From NCBI RefSeq assembly GCF_034057115.1, contig NZ_CP139195.1:2170001-2234000 (forward strand): a DNA stretch of 64,000 bases. Direction: 5' to 3'. The translations under genes were made by a program, and so were the position numbers. Under the pieces are notes generated by a model. It saw only the letters and a list, made by a program, of their open reading frames with translations. It was not told the DNA's origin and made no database searches. Every line of letters begins with the position of its first letter. Position 1 is the first letter of the stretch. Of this stretch, positions 21,440 to 29,501 are shown piece by piece. This DNA is from Pseudomonas sp. AN-1 (lineage in GTDB: Bacteria; Pseudomonadota; Gammaproteobacteria; Pseudomonadales; Pseudomonadaceae).

Positions 21440-22612
21440 TCAGGCGTTGATGCGGCTGGCGAAGTCCACCAGGTAGCTGTCGGTGATGTGCTGGCGGAAG
21501 GTCAGGTCCTCGAGCGGCGGCACCGGGCAGTAGTCGTAGCTGATGCGCAGCCTGCCGGCCTTGAGGGTGTCCTTGTCGTTGAGCGCCTCGTCGTACCAGG
21601 CCTGGCCGTCGACGATGTAGCCCAGCGCCTTGAACTCGCGGAACTTGGCGTTGATGCCTTCCAGGATGTCGCGCACCAGGCTGGGGTGCATGGGCTTGTC
21701 CACCGCCCACATGTGCGCCTCGGCGATGGTGTCGGCCAGCACCTGGGCGGTGCGGGTGTAGTTCTCGAAGGCGAACAGCGGGTCATCGCTGCAGGTACGC
21801 GAGCCCCAGAAGCGGAAGCCGTTCTGCCGCACCAGGGTGGTGACCTCGGCGGCGTTGAGCAGGCCGGCATCGGTGTCGGGCGACTGCAGGTCGAAGAACA
21901 CGTCCTTGGAGAGGCCGGTGACGCCGTTGACGCCGACGTTGCTGAGCGTCTTGTGCCAGCCCACCTGCTGGTCGATCTTGGCGCGCAGGCCCATGGCGCG
22001 GGCCACGGCGTGGGCGGTCTGGTTGCTGCTGGTGACGGTGTCCCAGGACACGAAGTCGGGCCAGATCAGCATCAGCTCGCGGGCGCTGAAGTTGAGGCGG
22101 TAGGCCATGGCCTCCTGTACGGTCGCGCAGTCCCAGGCGCTGGCGTAGATGAAGGCCCGCAGCTTCTGGGCGATGGTGACCAAGGCGGTGGTGACGGCCT
22201 GGGTGTCGATGCCCGGGCAGCCGAGGATGCGCGGCTTGACGCCGATCTGCGCCTCGGCGGCGAGCAGGGCCTGCATGCCGGTCTTCTGCCCGCCGGCGGT
22301 GACGGTGCCGATGACGTTGGTGGTGGTGGCAGCCTCGTCGAGGCCTTCGGCGACGCGCACCACGACCACCACCGGACTGGCCTGGTCGGCGATGGCGTCC
22401 AGCGCGGCGGCCAGGGTTCCCTCGGTGCCGGCCTTGCCGATGGCGGTGAGCACGTCGGTGATCAGCACCGGGGTGTCGAGGGGGAATGCGGTGGCGTCGG
22501 CGTCGCTGGCGGTGGCGACCAGGCCGATCACGGCGGTGGCCACGGTGCGGATCGGGCGGCTGCCCTCGTTGATCTCGAGGACGCGCACGCCGTGATGGTA
22601 GATGTCGGACAT
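21440..22612 (-). CDS. FI: Contractile tail sheath protein gpFI
   Basis: A 390-residue P2 FI homologue. It begins SDIYHHGVRVLEINEGSRPI, and it contains PRILGCPGIDTQAV and FWGSRTCSDDPLFAFENYTRT, all conserved in P2-type sheaths. It is the first gene of the F operon, and a dyad-type late promoter module lies upstream. AGGA is present before the ATG. Confidence 0.95.
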   Translation of the reverse strand: MSDIYHHGVRVLEINEGSRPIRTVATAVIGLVATASDADATAFPLDTPVLITDVLTAIGKAGTEGTLAAALDAIADQASPVVVVVRVAEGLDEAATTTNVIGTVTAGGQKTGMQALLAAEAQIGVKPRILGCPGIDTQAVTTALVTIAQKLRAFIYASAWDCATVQEAMAYRLNFSARELMLIWPDFVSWDTVTSSNQTAHAVARAMGLRAKIDQQVGWHKTLSNVGVNGVTGLSKDVFFDLQSPDTDAGLLNAAEVTTLVRQNGFRFWGSRTCSDDPLFAFENYTRTAQVLADTIAEAHMWAVDKPMHPSLVRDILEGINAKFREFKALGYIVDGQAWYDEALNDKDTLKAGRLRISYDYCPVPPLEDLTFRQHITDSYLVDFASRINA

Positions 22613-22619
22613 CTGGGAA

Positions 22620-22648
22620 TCCTGCGCAGGGTTGAGTCCTGCGCAGGG
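22620..22648. repeat. Two copies of TCCTGCGCAGGG in the FI leader
   Basis: The 12-mer occurs at 22620-22631 and 22637-22648, each containing the self-complementary CCTGCGCAGG. Both lie between the promoter module and the FI start. They could form alternative leader hairpins or bind a regulator; neither is shown. Confidence 0.6.
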
Positions 22649-22705
22649 TGTCGCGCGCGCGCGTGGCTGGCCAGCGGCTGCGGTTGTCAGGACGGCGCCG
22701 ACAAC
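22645..22705 (-). promoter_or_regulatory. Late promoter module of the F operon
   Basis: The dyad GTTGTC-N11-GACAAC (22683-22705) is followed after 19 nt by the 12-base alternating CG tract (22652-22663) and a CACCCT hexamer starting 44 nt from the dyad centre. The predicted transcript start is near 22638, giving a leader of about 25 nt before FI. It sits where P2 has its F promoter. Confidence 0.75.
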
Positions 22706-22717
22706 TACGCGCAGCGA

Positions 22718-22993
22718 TCAGCCGAGCAGCGCGGCCACGTCGGGGTTTGCGGCGAGGAACTGCTGCAGCTTGACGACCGGGTCATCATCGGCCGGCGCCG
22801 ACGGCCGCGGGCGGTTGACCAGGTCCCAGGCCACGCCGTTCCAGCGCGGCCAGCGGTCGTCGGGGATCTCGGCCGGCGGCGCCTTGAGCGTGCAGCGCGC
22901 CGGCAGCAGCCAGACGCCGGGCTCGAGGGGCGACTCGTCGGCGAGTGTCTCGCCTTGGTAGAGGCCGGCGCGGTCGAACTGGTAGGCGATCAT
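22718..22993 (-). CDS. Tail fibre assembly-like protein
   Basis: A 91-residue protein starting MIAYQFDRAGLYQGE and containing DESPLEPGVWLLPA, APPAEIPDDRWPRWNG and a short acidic C-terminus. This pattern is typical of small tail-fibre assembly chaperones next to Pseudomonas phage fibres. It follows the collar-type fibre gene and is probably cotranscribed with it. Confidence 0.65.
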   Translation of the reverse strand: MIAYQFDRAGLYQGETLADESPLEPGVWLLPARCTLKAPPAEIPDDRWPRWNGVAWDLVNRPRPSAPADDDPVVKLQQFLAANPDVAALLG

Positions 22994-23003
22994 GGGGCAC
23001 TCC

Positions 23004-24539
23004 TCAGAACTTGATGCAGGCCAGCAGGGCGACGTTGCGCGGGCGGGTTTCGGCGCCGCCGGCGGCGTCGATAGTGACGGCGTGCTTGTGGGTACCGGCG
23101 GAGTTGATCGACAGGGTGTGGGTGTGGTCGCCGGCATTGCCGACGGAGATGGGGTGAGTGTGCTCGCCGGCGGAGCTGGTGTTGATGGTCTGCGCGGGAG
23201 CATCGGACGCAGTCAGCAGCCCGGAGCCGAATCCGCCGTAGTCGTAGTTTCGCAGCGTGTGCGAGTGCGCGCCGGCCGCTCCACTGCTCGCCTGGTGGCT
23301 GTGCGCCCCACCCTGCTGCGCCGATCCGCTGTGCGCGTGACTGCCGGCATCCGCAGAGCTGCCGGCATGGGTGTGGCTCTGGATCGCACCGGACTGCACA
23401 GCCCCCAACTCTCGACCGCCATCCACACCCCGACCATCGTCCCAGCCGCGGACGAACTCGCCGCGCAGGTCGGGCAGGTTGAAGGTGGTGAAGCCGTCGC
23501 CGGTGCCGAAGGTCGTGCCGATGGCGGCGAAAAGCCCGGCGTAGGCCTCGCGGCTGACCGCGGCGCCGTTGGCCTTGAGCCATCCCGCAGGGGCAGTGCT
23601 GCGGGCGAAGTGGGCGACCATGCCCGGCGGGGCCATCTGCCGTGTTTCGTCCTTGCTGAAGATGTCCAGGTTGCTGCGGGCGGTGGCCTTGTCCTGCACG
23701 TCGCTGAGGTTCTTGCTGCGCTCCAGCGGCGCGCCGGCGCTGCCAGCCGGCTCGTTCTGCACCAGGGTGATCCGGGTTCCGGCCGGGTAGCTCTGGCCAA
23801 GGTGCAGACGGGTGCTCAGGCTCTCGTCGGGCTGCCACTCCCCTGCTCCGCTGCCCAGGTCGATGCGCAGGCCGTCGATGTACACGGCCAGGCCGTAGGT
23901 GGTGGTGCCGGCGAGGTCGACGATGGTCTGGTCCGCTGCCAGCAGCTGCCTCTCGGCGATGGTATCGACGGTGACGTTGATAGCGTCCGGATCCTGCCAC
24001 TCGTAGTCGCCGTCTGCGTTGCTGGCCTTGCCGAGCAACTGGCCGACGGTGCCGCCGGGGATTAGGGTGGCGGCGGTGATGTTGTTGATGATCCACGCCT
24101 GACTGGCCACGGCGACGTTGGGGTCGACCATGACGGTGACCACGCTGGCGTTGGTGACAACGAAGCTCAGGCGCAGCACGGCGTCGCCGAAACTGCCCTC
24201 CTCGGGCAGCGGCTTGTAGGTCTCCGGCAGGTTGCCGACTGCGAACAGCGCCCCGGCGGCGTCGAACACGCCGATCTCGCGCATGACCCAGCCGCCCTCG
24301 GTTGCCGGCACCACCAACTCAACGGTGAAGCGGGTCGGGTCGTCTGGGTCCTGGTAGACGCGACTGACCGCGGCGCGGAAGCGCTCGCGAGCCAGCTGGG
24401 TCTGCTCCCAGTCAGGCGTCACCGGGGCGCCGTTGCCGTCGCCGACGGCCATGTGGGTCAGGTTGATCGGCACGCCGGTGGACTCGGCGCGGGACATGGC
24501 GGTGAGGCCGTACTTGGTGTGGATGGTCGAGAAGGCCAT
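23004..24539 (-). CDS. Tail fibre with collar domain and His-rich tip
   Basis: A 511-residue fibre of P2 gpH type. The N-terminal ~150 residues resemble the phage tail-collar fibre domain (ending near NASVVTVMVDPNV). A tail-collar domain lies near 310-365 (GWLKANGAAVSREAYAGLF and FNLPDLRGEFVRGWD). The tip has many HTH or HAH pairs (SHTHAG, GSHAHSG, GEHTHPI, GDHTHTL, GTHKHAV), the metal-chelating pattern of trimeric fibre tips. It should bind the host surface. Confidence 0.88.
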   Translation of the reverse strand: MAFSTIHTKYGLTAMSRAESTGVPINLTHMAVGDGNGAPVTPDWEQTQLARERFRAAVSRVYQDPDDPTRFTVELVVPATEGGWVMREIGVFDAAGALFAVGNLPETYKPLPEEGSFGDAVLRLSFVVTNASVVTVMVDPNVAVASQAWIINNITAATLIPGGTVGQLLGKASNADGDYEWQDPDAINVTVDTIAERQLLAADQTIVDLAGTTTYGLAVYIDGLRIDLGSGAGEWQPDESLSTRLHLGQSYPAGTRITLVQNEPAGSAGAPLERSKNLSDVQDKATARSNLDIFSKDETRQMAPPGMVAHFARSTAPAGWLKANGAAVSREAYAGLFAAIGTTFGTGDGFTTFNLPDLRGEFVRGWDDGRGVDGGRELGAVQSGAIQSHTHAGSSADAGSHAHSGSAQQGGAHSHQASSGAAGAHSHTLRNYDYGGFGSGLLTASDAPAQTINTSSAGEHTHPISVGNAGDHTHTLSINSAGTHKHAVTIDAAGGAETRPRNVALLACIKF

Positions 24540-24551
24540 GGTGTGCGCTCG

Positions 24552-24890
24552 TTATCCGGTGATCGCGCGCCAGGTGCCGTCGGGGGCGCCCAGCGAGATC
24601 CAGGTGTAGGGCAGGTCATCGCGGCGCATGACCCATTTGTGGCGGTTGTCGAGGATGTGGCCCTGCACGCTGCAGACCAGGTGGCCTTCGCCGGTCTCGG
24701 TGCGGCACAGCACCAGATCGGCGGCGATACCACGCTGGGACAGCTCCTGCCGACACCACAGCGCGAAGCTGTCGCAGTCGCCGATCAGGGCGACATCCCA
24801 GTGCTCGAGCACACCGTGCAGCTCGCGGTCGGTGACGTAGCGGTGGCCGCGGTGAGCTAGGTCGAGGACCTGCTGCAGGGCGCTCAGCAT
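24552..24890 (-). CDS. Small transglutaminase-like (LapG/BTLCP-like) cysteine protease
   Basis: A 112-residue protein with a compact Cys-His-Asp triad: Cys39 in IGDCDSFALW, His70 in TGEGHLVCSV and Asp81 in HILDNRHKWV. This order and spacing resembles the bacterial transglutaminase-like cysteine proteinases to which LapG belongs. It is far shorter than LapG and has no signal peptide. It lies among fibre genes and overlaps the lipoprotein stop by 7 nt, so it probably acts on a virion or host-surface protein. That role is inference. Confidence 0.7.
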   Translation of the reverse strand: MLSALQQVLDLAHRGHRYVTDRELHGVLEHWDVALIGDCDSFALWCRQELSQRGIAADLVLCRTETGEGHLVCSVQGHILDNRHKWVMRRDDLPYTWISLGAPDGTWRAITG

Positions 24891-25012
24891 TGGCCGCCTC
24901 GTGCGCGCAGGTCGATGCAGCCGGGCGGCGGCGGTACCGGCTCGCCCAGCTGGAACGGGGTGGCCGCGCAGCCGCCGATGGCGGCCAGCAGCAGGATGGC
25001 CGCGAGCCTCAC
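24884..25012 (-). CDS. Small proline-rich lipoprotein
   Basis: A 42-residue ORF from GTG 25012: a short hydrophobic signal ending in a lipobox (AIGGC), then a PVPPPPGC stretch. It overlaps the gene on each side, typical of compact phage genes. Size, lipobox and prolines recall Rz1-type outer-membrane spanins, but no matching inner-membrane spanin is adjacent, so this is only a possibility. Confidence 0.6.
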   Translation of the reverse strand: MRLAAILLLAAIGGCAATPFQLGEPVPPPPGCIDLRARGGQC

Positions 25013-25404
25013 AGCCCCAGCTCCGCCTTGCGATCGCGGCCCCACTGGCGGCAGCTCTCGGCGTACTCGTTGTAGGCCTCGAACTCGGCGCTGGGCGCGG
25101 TGCGCAGCAGCTTGACCTCGTCGGTGATGCTGTAGCGCTCGGCGATCTTGTCGGCGACGCGCGCGCGGATCAGCGCGACATGCGGCGAAGCGGCGCAGAT
25201 GCGTTCGCGCAGCACTTCGTCCAGGGTGACCACCTCGACGCTGGCGGCGATCTGCTCTGGCTGCTCGCCCAGCTCGGCGCCTTCAGGCAGGGCGGTATAG
25301 GTCACCCCATCCAGGGTGCACAGCTCGGTCGCACCCTCGGGGGCGTTGAGTCGGTAGACGGTGTATTGGTCGGCGGCGGCCTTCCAGGAAACGATGGTCG
25401 GCAT
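25009..25404 (-). CDS. Hypothetical protein of the tail fibre cluster
   Basis: A 131-residue protein that I do not recognise by name. It begins PTIVSWKAAADQYTVYRL and has a helical C-terminal half rich in Glu and Arg. No signal or membrane segment is visible. Its position after the large fibre suggests a fibre chaperone or accessory. Confidence 0.6.
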   Translation of the reverse strand: MPTIVSWKAAADQYTVYRLNAPEGATELCTLDGVTYTALPEGAELGEQPEQIAASVEVVTLDEVLRERICAASPHVALIRARVADKIAERYSITDEVKLLRTAPSAEFEAYNEYAESCRQWGRDRKAELGL

Positions 25405-25478
25405 CGATCATTCCTCGAAAATAGTAATGGCGTGGAGCGGGCGGCTATCGAGCGTCGACATGCTATGCAGCCCCATGG

Positions 25479-27383
25479 TTATGCCTCGTTACCACTCGGC
25501 CGCACAGGATACGAGGCGGCACAGAACCCCGCGTAGCCGTCCGAGTTCGAGCGGTGGCCGTTCAAGTAGACGGCCCAGGGGCCAGCATTCGCCCCGCGGT
25601 CCCAGTGCATGCCAGAGATCGGACAGAGCTCATTGCGGATGTACTGGTAGAAGTAGTCCTGGCCGAACATCGAGCTTCCAGCGGTCGAGGCTCCCATGGC
25701 CTTCGGCAGGCCCAGGCCGGCGAGCTGCCAGCCGGCGCCGGAAGTGGCCGGGGCGAGCACCTGGTTGGCGGCGTTGCCGAGTTTCTGCGCGACGCCGTTG
25801 TTCGGGTAGTCGGTCCGGAACGGGAAGGCGAACGGCTCCATCATCGCCGCCACGCCGGTGGCGCCAAAGTGGTCGGTGGCCAGGGTGGCGCCGCCGGTGA
25901 AGTTCTTGAACTTGGTGGCTTCCTTGGCGATGTAGAACTGGCCGCTGGTCAGGCTGCCGCCGGAGGTGTAGGCGGTGAACGCGGTGCCGTCCACGCCATC
26001 CAGGGTAAGGGTGTTGGCATCGACCACGGTGGCAGTGAACAGTCGGTCGTTGAGCTGGGTCATGCCGACCACGCCGGTGATCATCACCACGGCGCCGGTG
26101 ATCAGGCCATGGCCGGCGATGGTCAGGGCGACCGGGTTGGCCTGGGTGGCGGCGGTGATGCTCTTGCTGGTGGCGACGCAGGTGAGGCCCGGCTCGATGG
26201 TGTACATGTTGCCGTTGAGGTCGGCGATGCCGCAGGCCTGGCCGTTGTGGGTGGTCTTGGCGAACGGCACGCCGGAGCCAGTCAGGCCGCTGTTGCCGCT
26301 GACGTAGCCGTCGTGGGTGTAGGTGACGCTGGTGTCGTTGGCGTCCTTGAAGGCGTTGTTGTTGTTGCCCTTGGGGAAGTTGGTCACGCGCGCCGCATCG
26401 AACCAGGCGCAGCTGGCGGAGGTGTTGGCCGCCTGGCCGTGTGCCAGGGCGAGCAGGGCCAGGGCCGCGCGCATGAAGCGCGAGGCCGGGAAGAACTGGC
26501 CGCCACGGGTCTTGGCAGCGACGAAGGCGCCGCCGTAGGTGTTCGACGGCGCGCCGTTGAGGCCGCTGAACGGGTTGTGCGCCGCAGCGCTGGACAGCGG
26601 GGCGGCGTTCTTGACCGAGCTGGCGATGCCGCCGTTGTTGCTGCAGCGGTACTTGTCGTACATGAAGCCCGGGACGATCTCGCCACCGTCGATGAAGGCG
26701 CGGTGCAGGGCGAAGCCGGCGGCGGCAGCTGCGGCGCGATCCGCGAAGGCCTGGATGGGCTTGATCTCCACCGCGTTGACGCCGTCGCGAGCGTAGTTCG
26801 GCGCGTCGGCATGACCGATGCGGTAGTAGAACGCCGGCACCCAGACCATGATGCTGCCGTCCTGGTAGCGGTAGTTGCCGTACTCGTCGGAGCCCAGGGC
26901 GTAGGTGCCGGCCAGGGCAGTGAAGCCGGCGGTCAGCGTCGGGCAGATGCCGACGCCGAAGCCGACGGCGCCAGGGGTGCCGATGTGGTTGATCTGCTGG
27001 GCGATCATGCTGATGCGTGCGGCGGCGTCCTGACCGAGCCACTGCAGGTCGATCTTGCCGGTGGCGTCGGCCAGCGGGATCTTGCCGCCGGCCGGGGCCA
27101 GGGCGGCGGTACCGCCGGTGACCACGGCGGCGGCGTTGTTGGCGTGGGTCTGCGCGGCGGCTGCGCTGGCGGCGGCGGCCGTGGCGCTGGCCGCCGAGGC
27201 GGTGGCCTTGCTGCCGGCTTCGATGGCCTTGTCCTGTGCCGCGCTGGCGGAGCCTGCCGCGGCAGCTTGGCTGGCCGCGGAGGCTGAGACGGAAGCGTCC
27301 AAGGCAGCCTTCTTGACGTTGACTGCGGCGGTCAGGTCGGTGGTGGCGGCGACCAGGTTGGCGACTTCTGTTTCGAGGGTCAT
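25479..27383 (-). CDS. Tail fibre with alanine-rich shaft and lectin-like tip
   Basis: A 634-residue fibre. Residues about 1-85 are Ala/Ser-rich coiled coil. A large globular region follows (about 130-400), broken by an Ig-like insert near 410-480 (ITAATQANPVALTIAGHG). The C-terminus (GMHWDRGANAGPWAVYLNG and RSNSDGYAGFCAAS) resembles the C-type-lectin/formylglycine-enzyme fold used in receptor-binding proteins. It probably decides host range. No reverse transcriptase or template repeat was seen nearby. Confidence 0.85.
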   Translation of the reverse strand: MTLETEVANLVAATTDLTAAVNVKKAALDASVSASAASQAAAAGSASAAQDKAIEAGSKATASAASATAAAASAAAAQTHANNAAAVVTGGTAALAPAGGKIPLADATGKIDLQWLGQDAAARISMIAQQINHIGTPGAVGFGVGICPTLTAGFTALAGTYALGSDEYGNYRYQDGSIMVWVPAFYYRIGHADAPNYARDGVNAVEIKPIQAFADRAAAAAAGFALHRAFIDGGEIVPGFMYDKYRCSNNGGIASSVKNAAPLSSAAAHNPFSGLNGAPSNTYGGAFVAAKTRGGQFFPASRFMRAALALLALAHGQAANTSASCAWFDAARVTNFPKGNNNNAFKDANDTSVTYTHDGYVSGNSGLTGSGVPFAKTTHNGQACGIADLNGNMYTIEPGLTCVATSKSITAATQANPVALTIAGHGLITGAVVMITGVVGMTQLNDRLFTATVVDANTLTLDGVDGTAFTAYTSGGSLTSGQFYIAKEATKFKNFTGGATLATDHFGATGVAAMMEPFAFPFRTDYPNNGVAQKLGNAANQVLAPATSGAGWQLAGLGLPKAMGASTAGSSMFGQDYFYQYIRNELCPISGMHWDRGANAGPWAVYLNGHRSNSDGYAGFCAASYPVRPSGNEA

Positions 27384-27393
27384 GCGGGCTTCC

Positions 27394-28257
27394 TCAGCTG
27401 AAAGCGTGGTGTTCGGTTACGAGGGTCTGGGTGCGGATCAGATCCGCGGCAATGCGAGTCAGGGCGCTTTGCGTCTCGGTGACAGCCAGATCGGCAGCGG
27501 CAGCCGAGGCACTGGCGGAGGCGGCAGATCCTGCTGCGACCGTGGCGCTATCCGCGGCGGCGGCCTGGCTGGCGGCGGCAGCGCTGGCAGAGGCGCTCGC
27601 GGCGGTGGCGGACTGGCCTGAGGCGCTGGCCGAGTCGGCGGCCTCGGCGGCACTGGTACCTGCATCGTTCTCGCTGGCCGCGGCGGCAATCGCCGACTGC
27701 GCAGCAGCAGCGGCCTCAGCGGTGGCAGCAGCCTGCGCGCCTGCTGCCTCGGCGGCTGCGGCCTGGGCGGCCTCGGCGGCGGCCTCAGCGGTGGCGGCGT
27801 GGCCGGTCATCTGCTGGATCGCCGCATCGGCACCCGCCATGGCCTCGGCGACCTCGGCCTGGGTCTGCTGGATCTGCTGCAGGGTTTCTTGCGAGGCGCT
27901 GATGGCCGAGTCGATCAGCAGCTGGCCGTCGAGGCGGCCCGGATGCGGCGGCAGCTCTGCGATCAGGTGCAGGTCGGCGTGCTCGAGGTCGGGCACCACA
28001 GCGGTGGTGCGCAGCACGGCGCCGCCCGGATGCTTGATCAGCACCTGGTAGGCGGACGCGGTCGCGCCCAGCACGTTGGGCCACAGCGCGAGCACGGCAA
28101 TGCCTGCGGCATCGGCCACCGCACTGACGCGGGCCGGGATCAGGTAGCCGTCGTGCACCTCGGCGCGGTTGAGGATGGCGGTGATCTCCGCGCCGGCCGC
28201 CGGATTGCCGGCCTGATCGCGGATCGCGCAGCGCACGTTGCAGGTCGGATGGGTCAT
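27394..28257 (-). CDS. Fibre shaft protein with Ig-like head and Ala-rich coiled coil
   Basis: A 287-residue protein. The first ~100 residues look like a beta-sandwich (CNVRCAIRDQAGNPAAGAEIT). The rest is almost purely Ala/Ser/Glu/Gln heptads (about residues 120-270), giving a long trimeric or dimeric rod. The same type of Ala-rich rod begins the next fibre gene, suggesting the two assemble end to end. The coding DNA is strongly GC-repetitive. Confidence 0.75.
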   Translation of the reverse strand: MTHPTCNVRCAIRDQAGNPAAGAEITAILNRAEVHDGYLIPARVSAVADAAGIAVLALWPNVLGATASAYQVLIKHPGGAVLRTTAVVPDLEHADLHLIAELPPHPGRLDGQLLIDSAISASQETLQQIQQTQAEVAEAMAGADAAIQQMTGHAATAEAAAEAAQAAAAEAAGAQAAATAEAAAAAQSAIAAAASENDAGTSAAEAADSASASGQSATAASASASAAAASQAAAADSATVAAGSAASASASAAAADLAVTETQSALTRIAADLIRTQTLVTEHHAFS

Positions 28258-28267
28258 GGCCTGCTCC

Positions 28268-28831
28268 TTACAGCCCGGCGCCGATGGCGGCGTCCAGGTC
28301 GTTGCGCATCTCGACTACTTCGGCCTGGGTGCTGACCATCGAGGCCGCCATGGAGACCATTGCCAACTGCACGGAGCTGGCCGTTGCCTGGGCGGCGGCC
28401 AAGGCGGCTGCGCTGGGGTAGCGCTTGACTTCATCCGCGCCGACAGCGCTGCGGCGGTAGAGGATCAGGTGCTCCGCGCTGTCCGGCGATGGCACGCTGA
28501 AATACTGGCCCGCTGTCGTCGCGGCCTGGCCAGCGGCGATGTCCGGATACACGCCGACAGACAGCAGCGCGGCATCGCGCGCGGCCTCGGCGGTGACGGC
28601 GTCAGCTGCGGCGCTGGCAGCGGCCTGCTCGGCGTCCAGTTTGCTCTGTACGGCGGAGGTCATGACGACTTCGGCGTTGAGCTCGGCCTCGATGTCGGCC
28701 TGCAGCTGGGCGAAGGTGCGCAGCGGCCCGGAGTCGGTCTGCACCGATCCTTCGGCGGCGTGCACCAGCTGGTGGGTGAGGGTGACGTCGGCCTCGAACT
28801 GGGCTACGCGACTGTTGAGGGATGCGGTCAT
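28268..28831 (-). CDS. Hypothetical fibre-associated protein
   Basis: A 187-residue, mainly helical protein (SLNSRVAQFEADVTLTHQLV at the start, Ala-rich helices in the centre, a helical C-terminus with STQAEVVEMRNDLDAAI). A short beta region near residues 90-130 (GQYFSVPSPDSAEHLILYRR) resembles a small carbohydrate- or fibre-binding unit. It sits between gpI and the rod protein and probably links fibre to baseplate. Confidence 0.6.
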   Translation of the reverse strand: MTASLNSRVAQFEADVTLTHQLVHAAEGSVQTDSGPLRTFAQLQADIEAELNAEVVMTSAVQSKLDAEQAAASAAADAVTAEAARDAALLSVGVYPDIAAGQAATTAGQYFSVPSPDSAEHLILYRRSAVGADEVKRYPSAAALAAAQATASSVQLAMVSMAASMVSTQAEVVEMRNDLDAAIGAGL

Positions 28832-28835
28832 GGGA

Positions 28836-29501
28836 TCACCAGTAGCTCGGGGTCATGGTGCTGTGCAGCAGGCGGTGCAGGTCGTCGATGGCGTCGACGG
28901 TCGATGCCTCGCCGTGCTCGGCGGCGTCGGTCAGCAGGTCGAGCGCCGGCCTGCCGTCGGCGTAGGCCGGGGCGCTGTAGGTCAAACCGAGGTCGAGGCC
29001 AATGCCGGTCACCACGGCCACGCTGGGCGCGGCGACGCTGGTGACGGTGAGCAGCGCGGTCTCCAGGTGCGAGCGCAGGTTCTTGGTTGCGCCGACCACG
29101 GCGAGGATGCGCTGCAGGCTGGCCTGGGTGAGCAGCTCCTGGTCGACGTCGAGCAGCAGGCGGAAGGTGTAGGGATCGCCGGGCGGGGTCTGGGCGTGCC
29201 ATTCCTGGACGCGCACCGGGTAGCCGAGGGCGCCGACGGCGGTGCGTACGGCGCCGATGGTGCCCTTGATGGCCTGTACGTCGATGCTGGCCTTGACGCT
29301 GTCGCGCATCTGGCGCTCGGTCCACTCGGTCGACCACTCATCAGCCGACCATGCCCAGGCGAGCCAGGGGAGCAGCTCGAGCGGGCACTCCTCGGGATCC
29401 CACAGGGTGCGCAGGATCACCGGGAGGTCGGTGGCCTTGGCACCGACCTGGGCGGCGATGCGCTCGATGTGGGTGGCGTTGGGCGGCAGCAGGTCAGACA
29501 T
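28836..29501 (-). CDS. I: Baseplate/tail protein gpI
   Basis: A 221-residue P2 gpI homologue: SDLLPPNATHIERIAA at the start, then CPLELLPWLAWAWSADEW, the most conserved stretch of the family. It joins the baseplate wedge and fibres. It overlaps the J stop by 8 bp. Confidence 0.92.
   Translation of the reverse strand: MSDLLPPNATHIERIAAQVGAKATDLPVILRTLWDPEECPLELLPWLAWAWSADEWSTEWTERQMRDSVKASIDVQAIKGTIGAVRTAVGALGYPVRVQEWHAQTPPGDPYTFRLLLDVDQELLTQASLQRILAVVGATKNLRSHLETALLTVTSVAAPSVAVVTGIGLDLGLTYSAPAYADGRPALDLLTDAAEHGEASTVDAIDDLHRLLHSTMTPSYW

Noticed and set aside
25479-27383. A diversity-generating retroelement at the lectin-like fibre tip
   Set aside because: No reverse transcriptase, template repeat or adenine-biased variable codons were seen.
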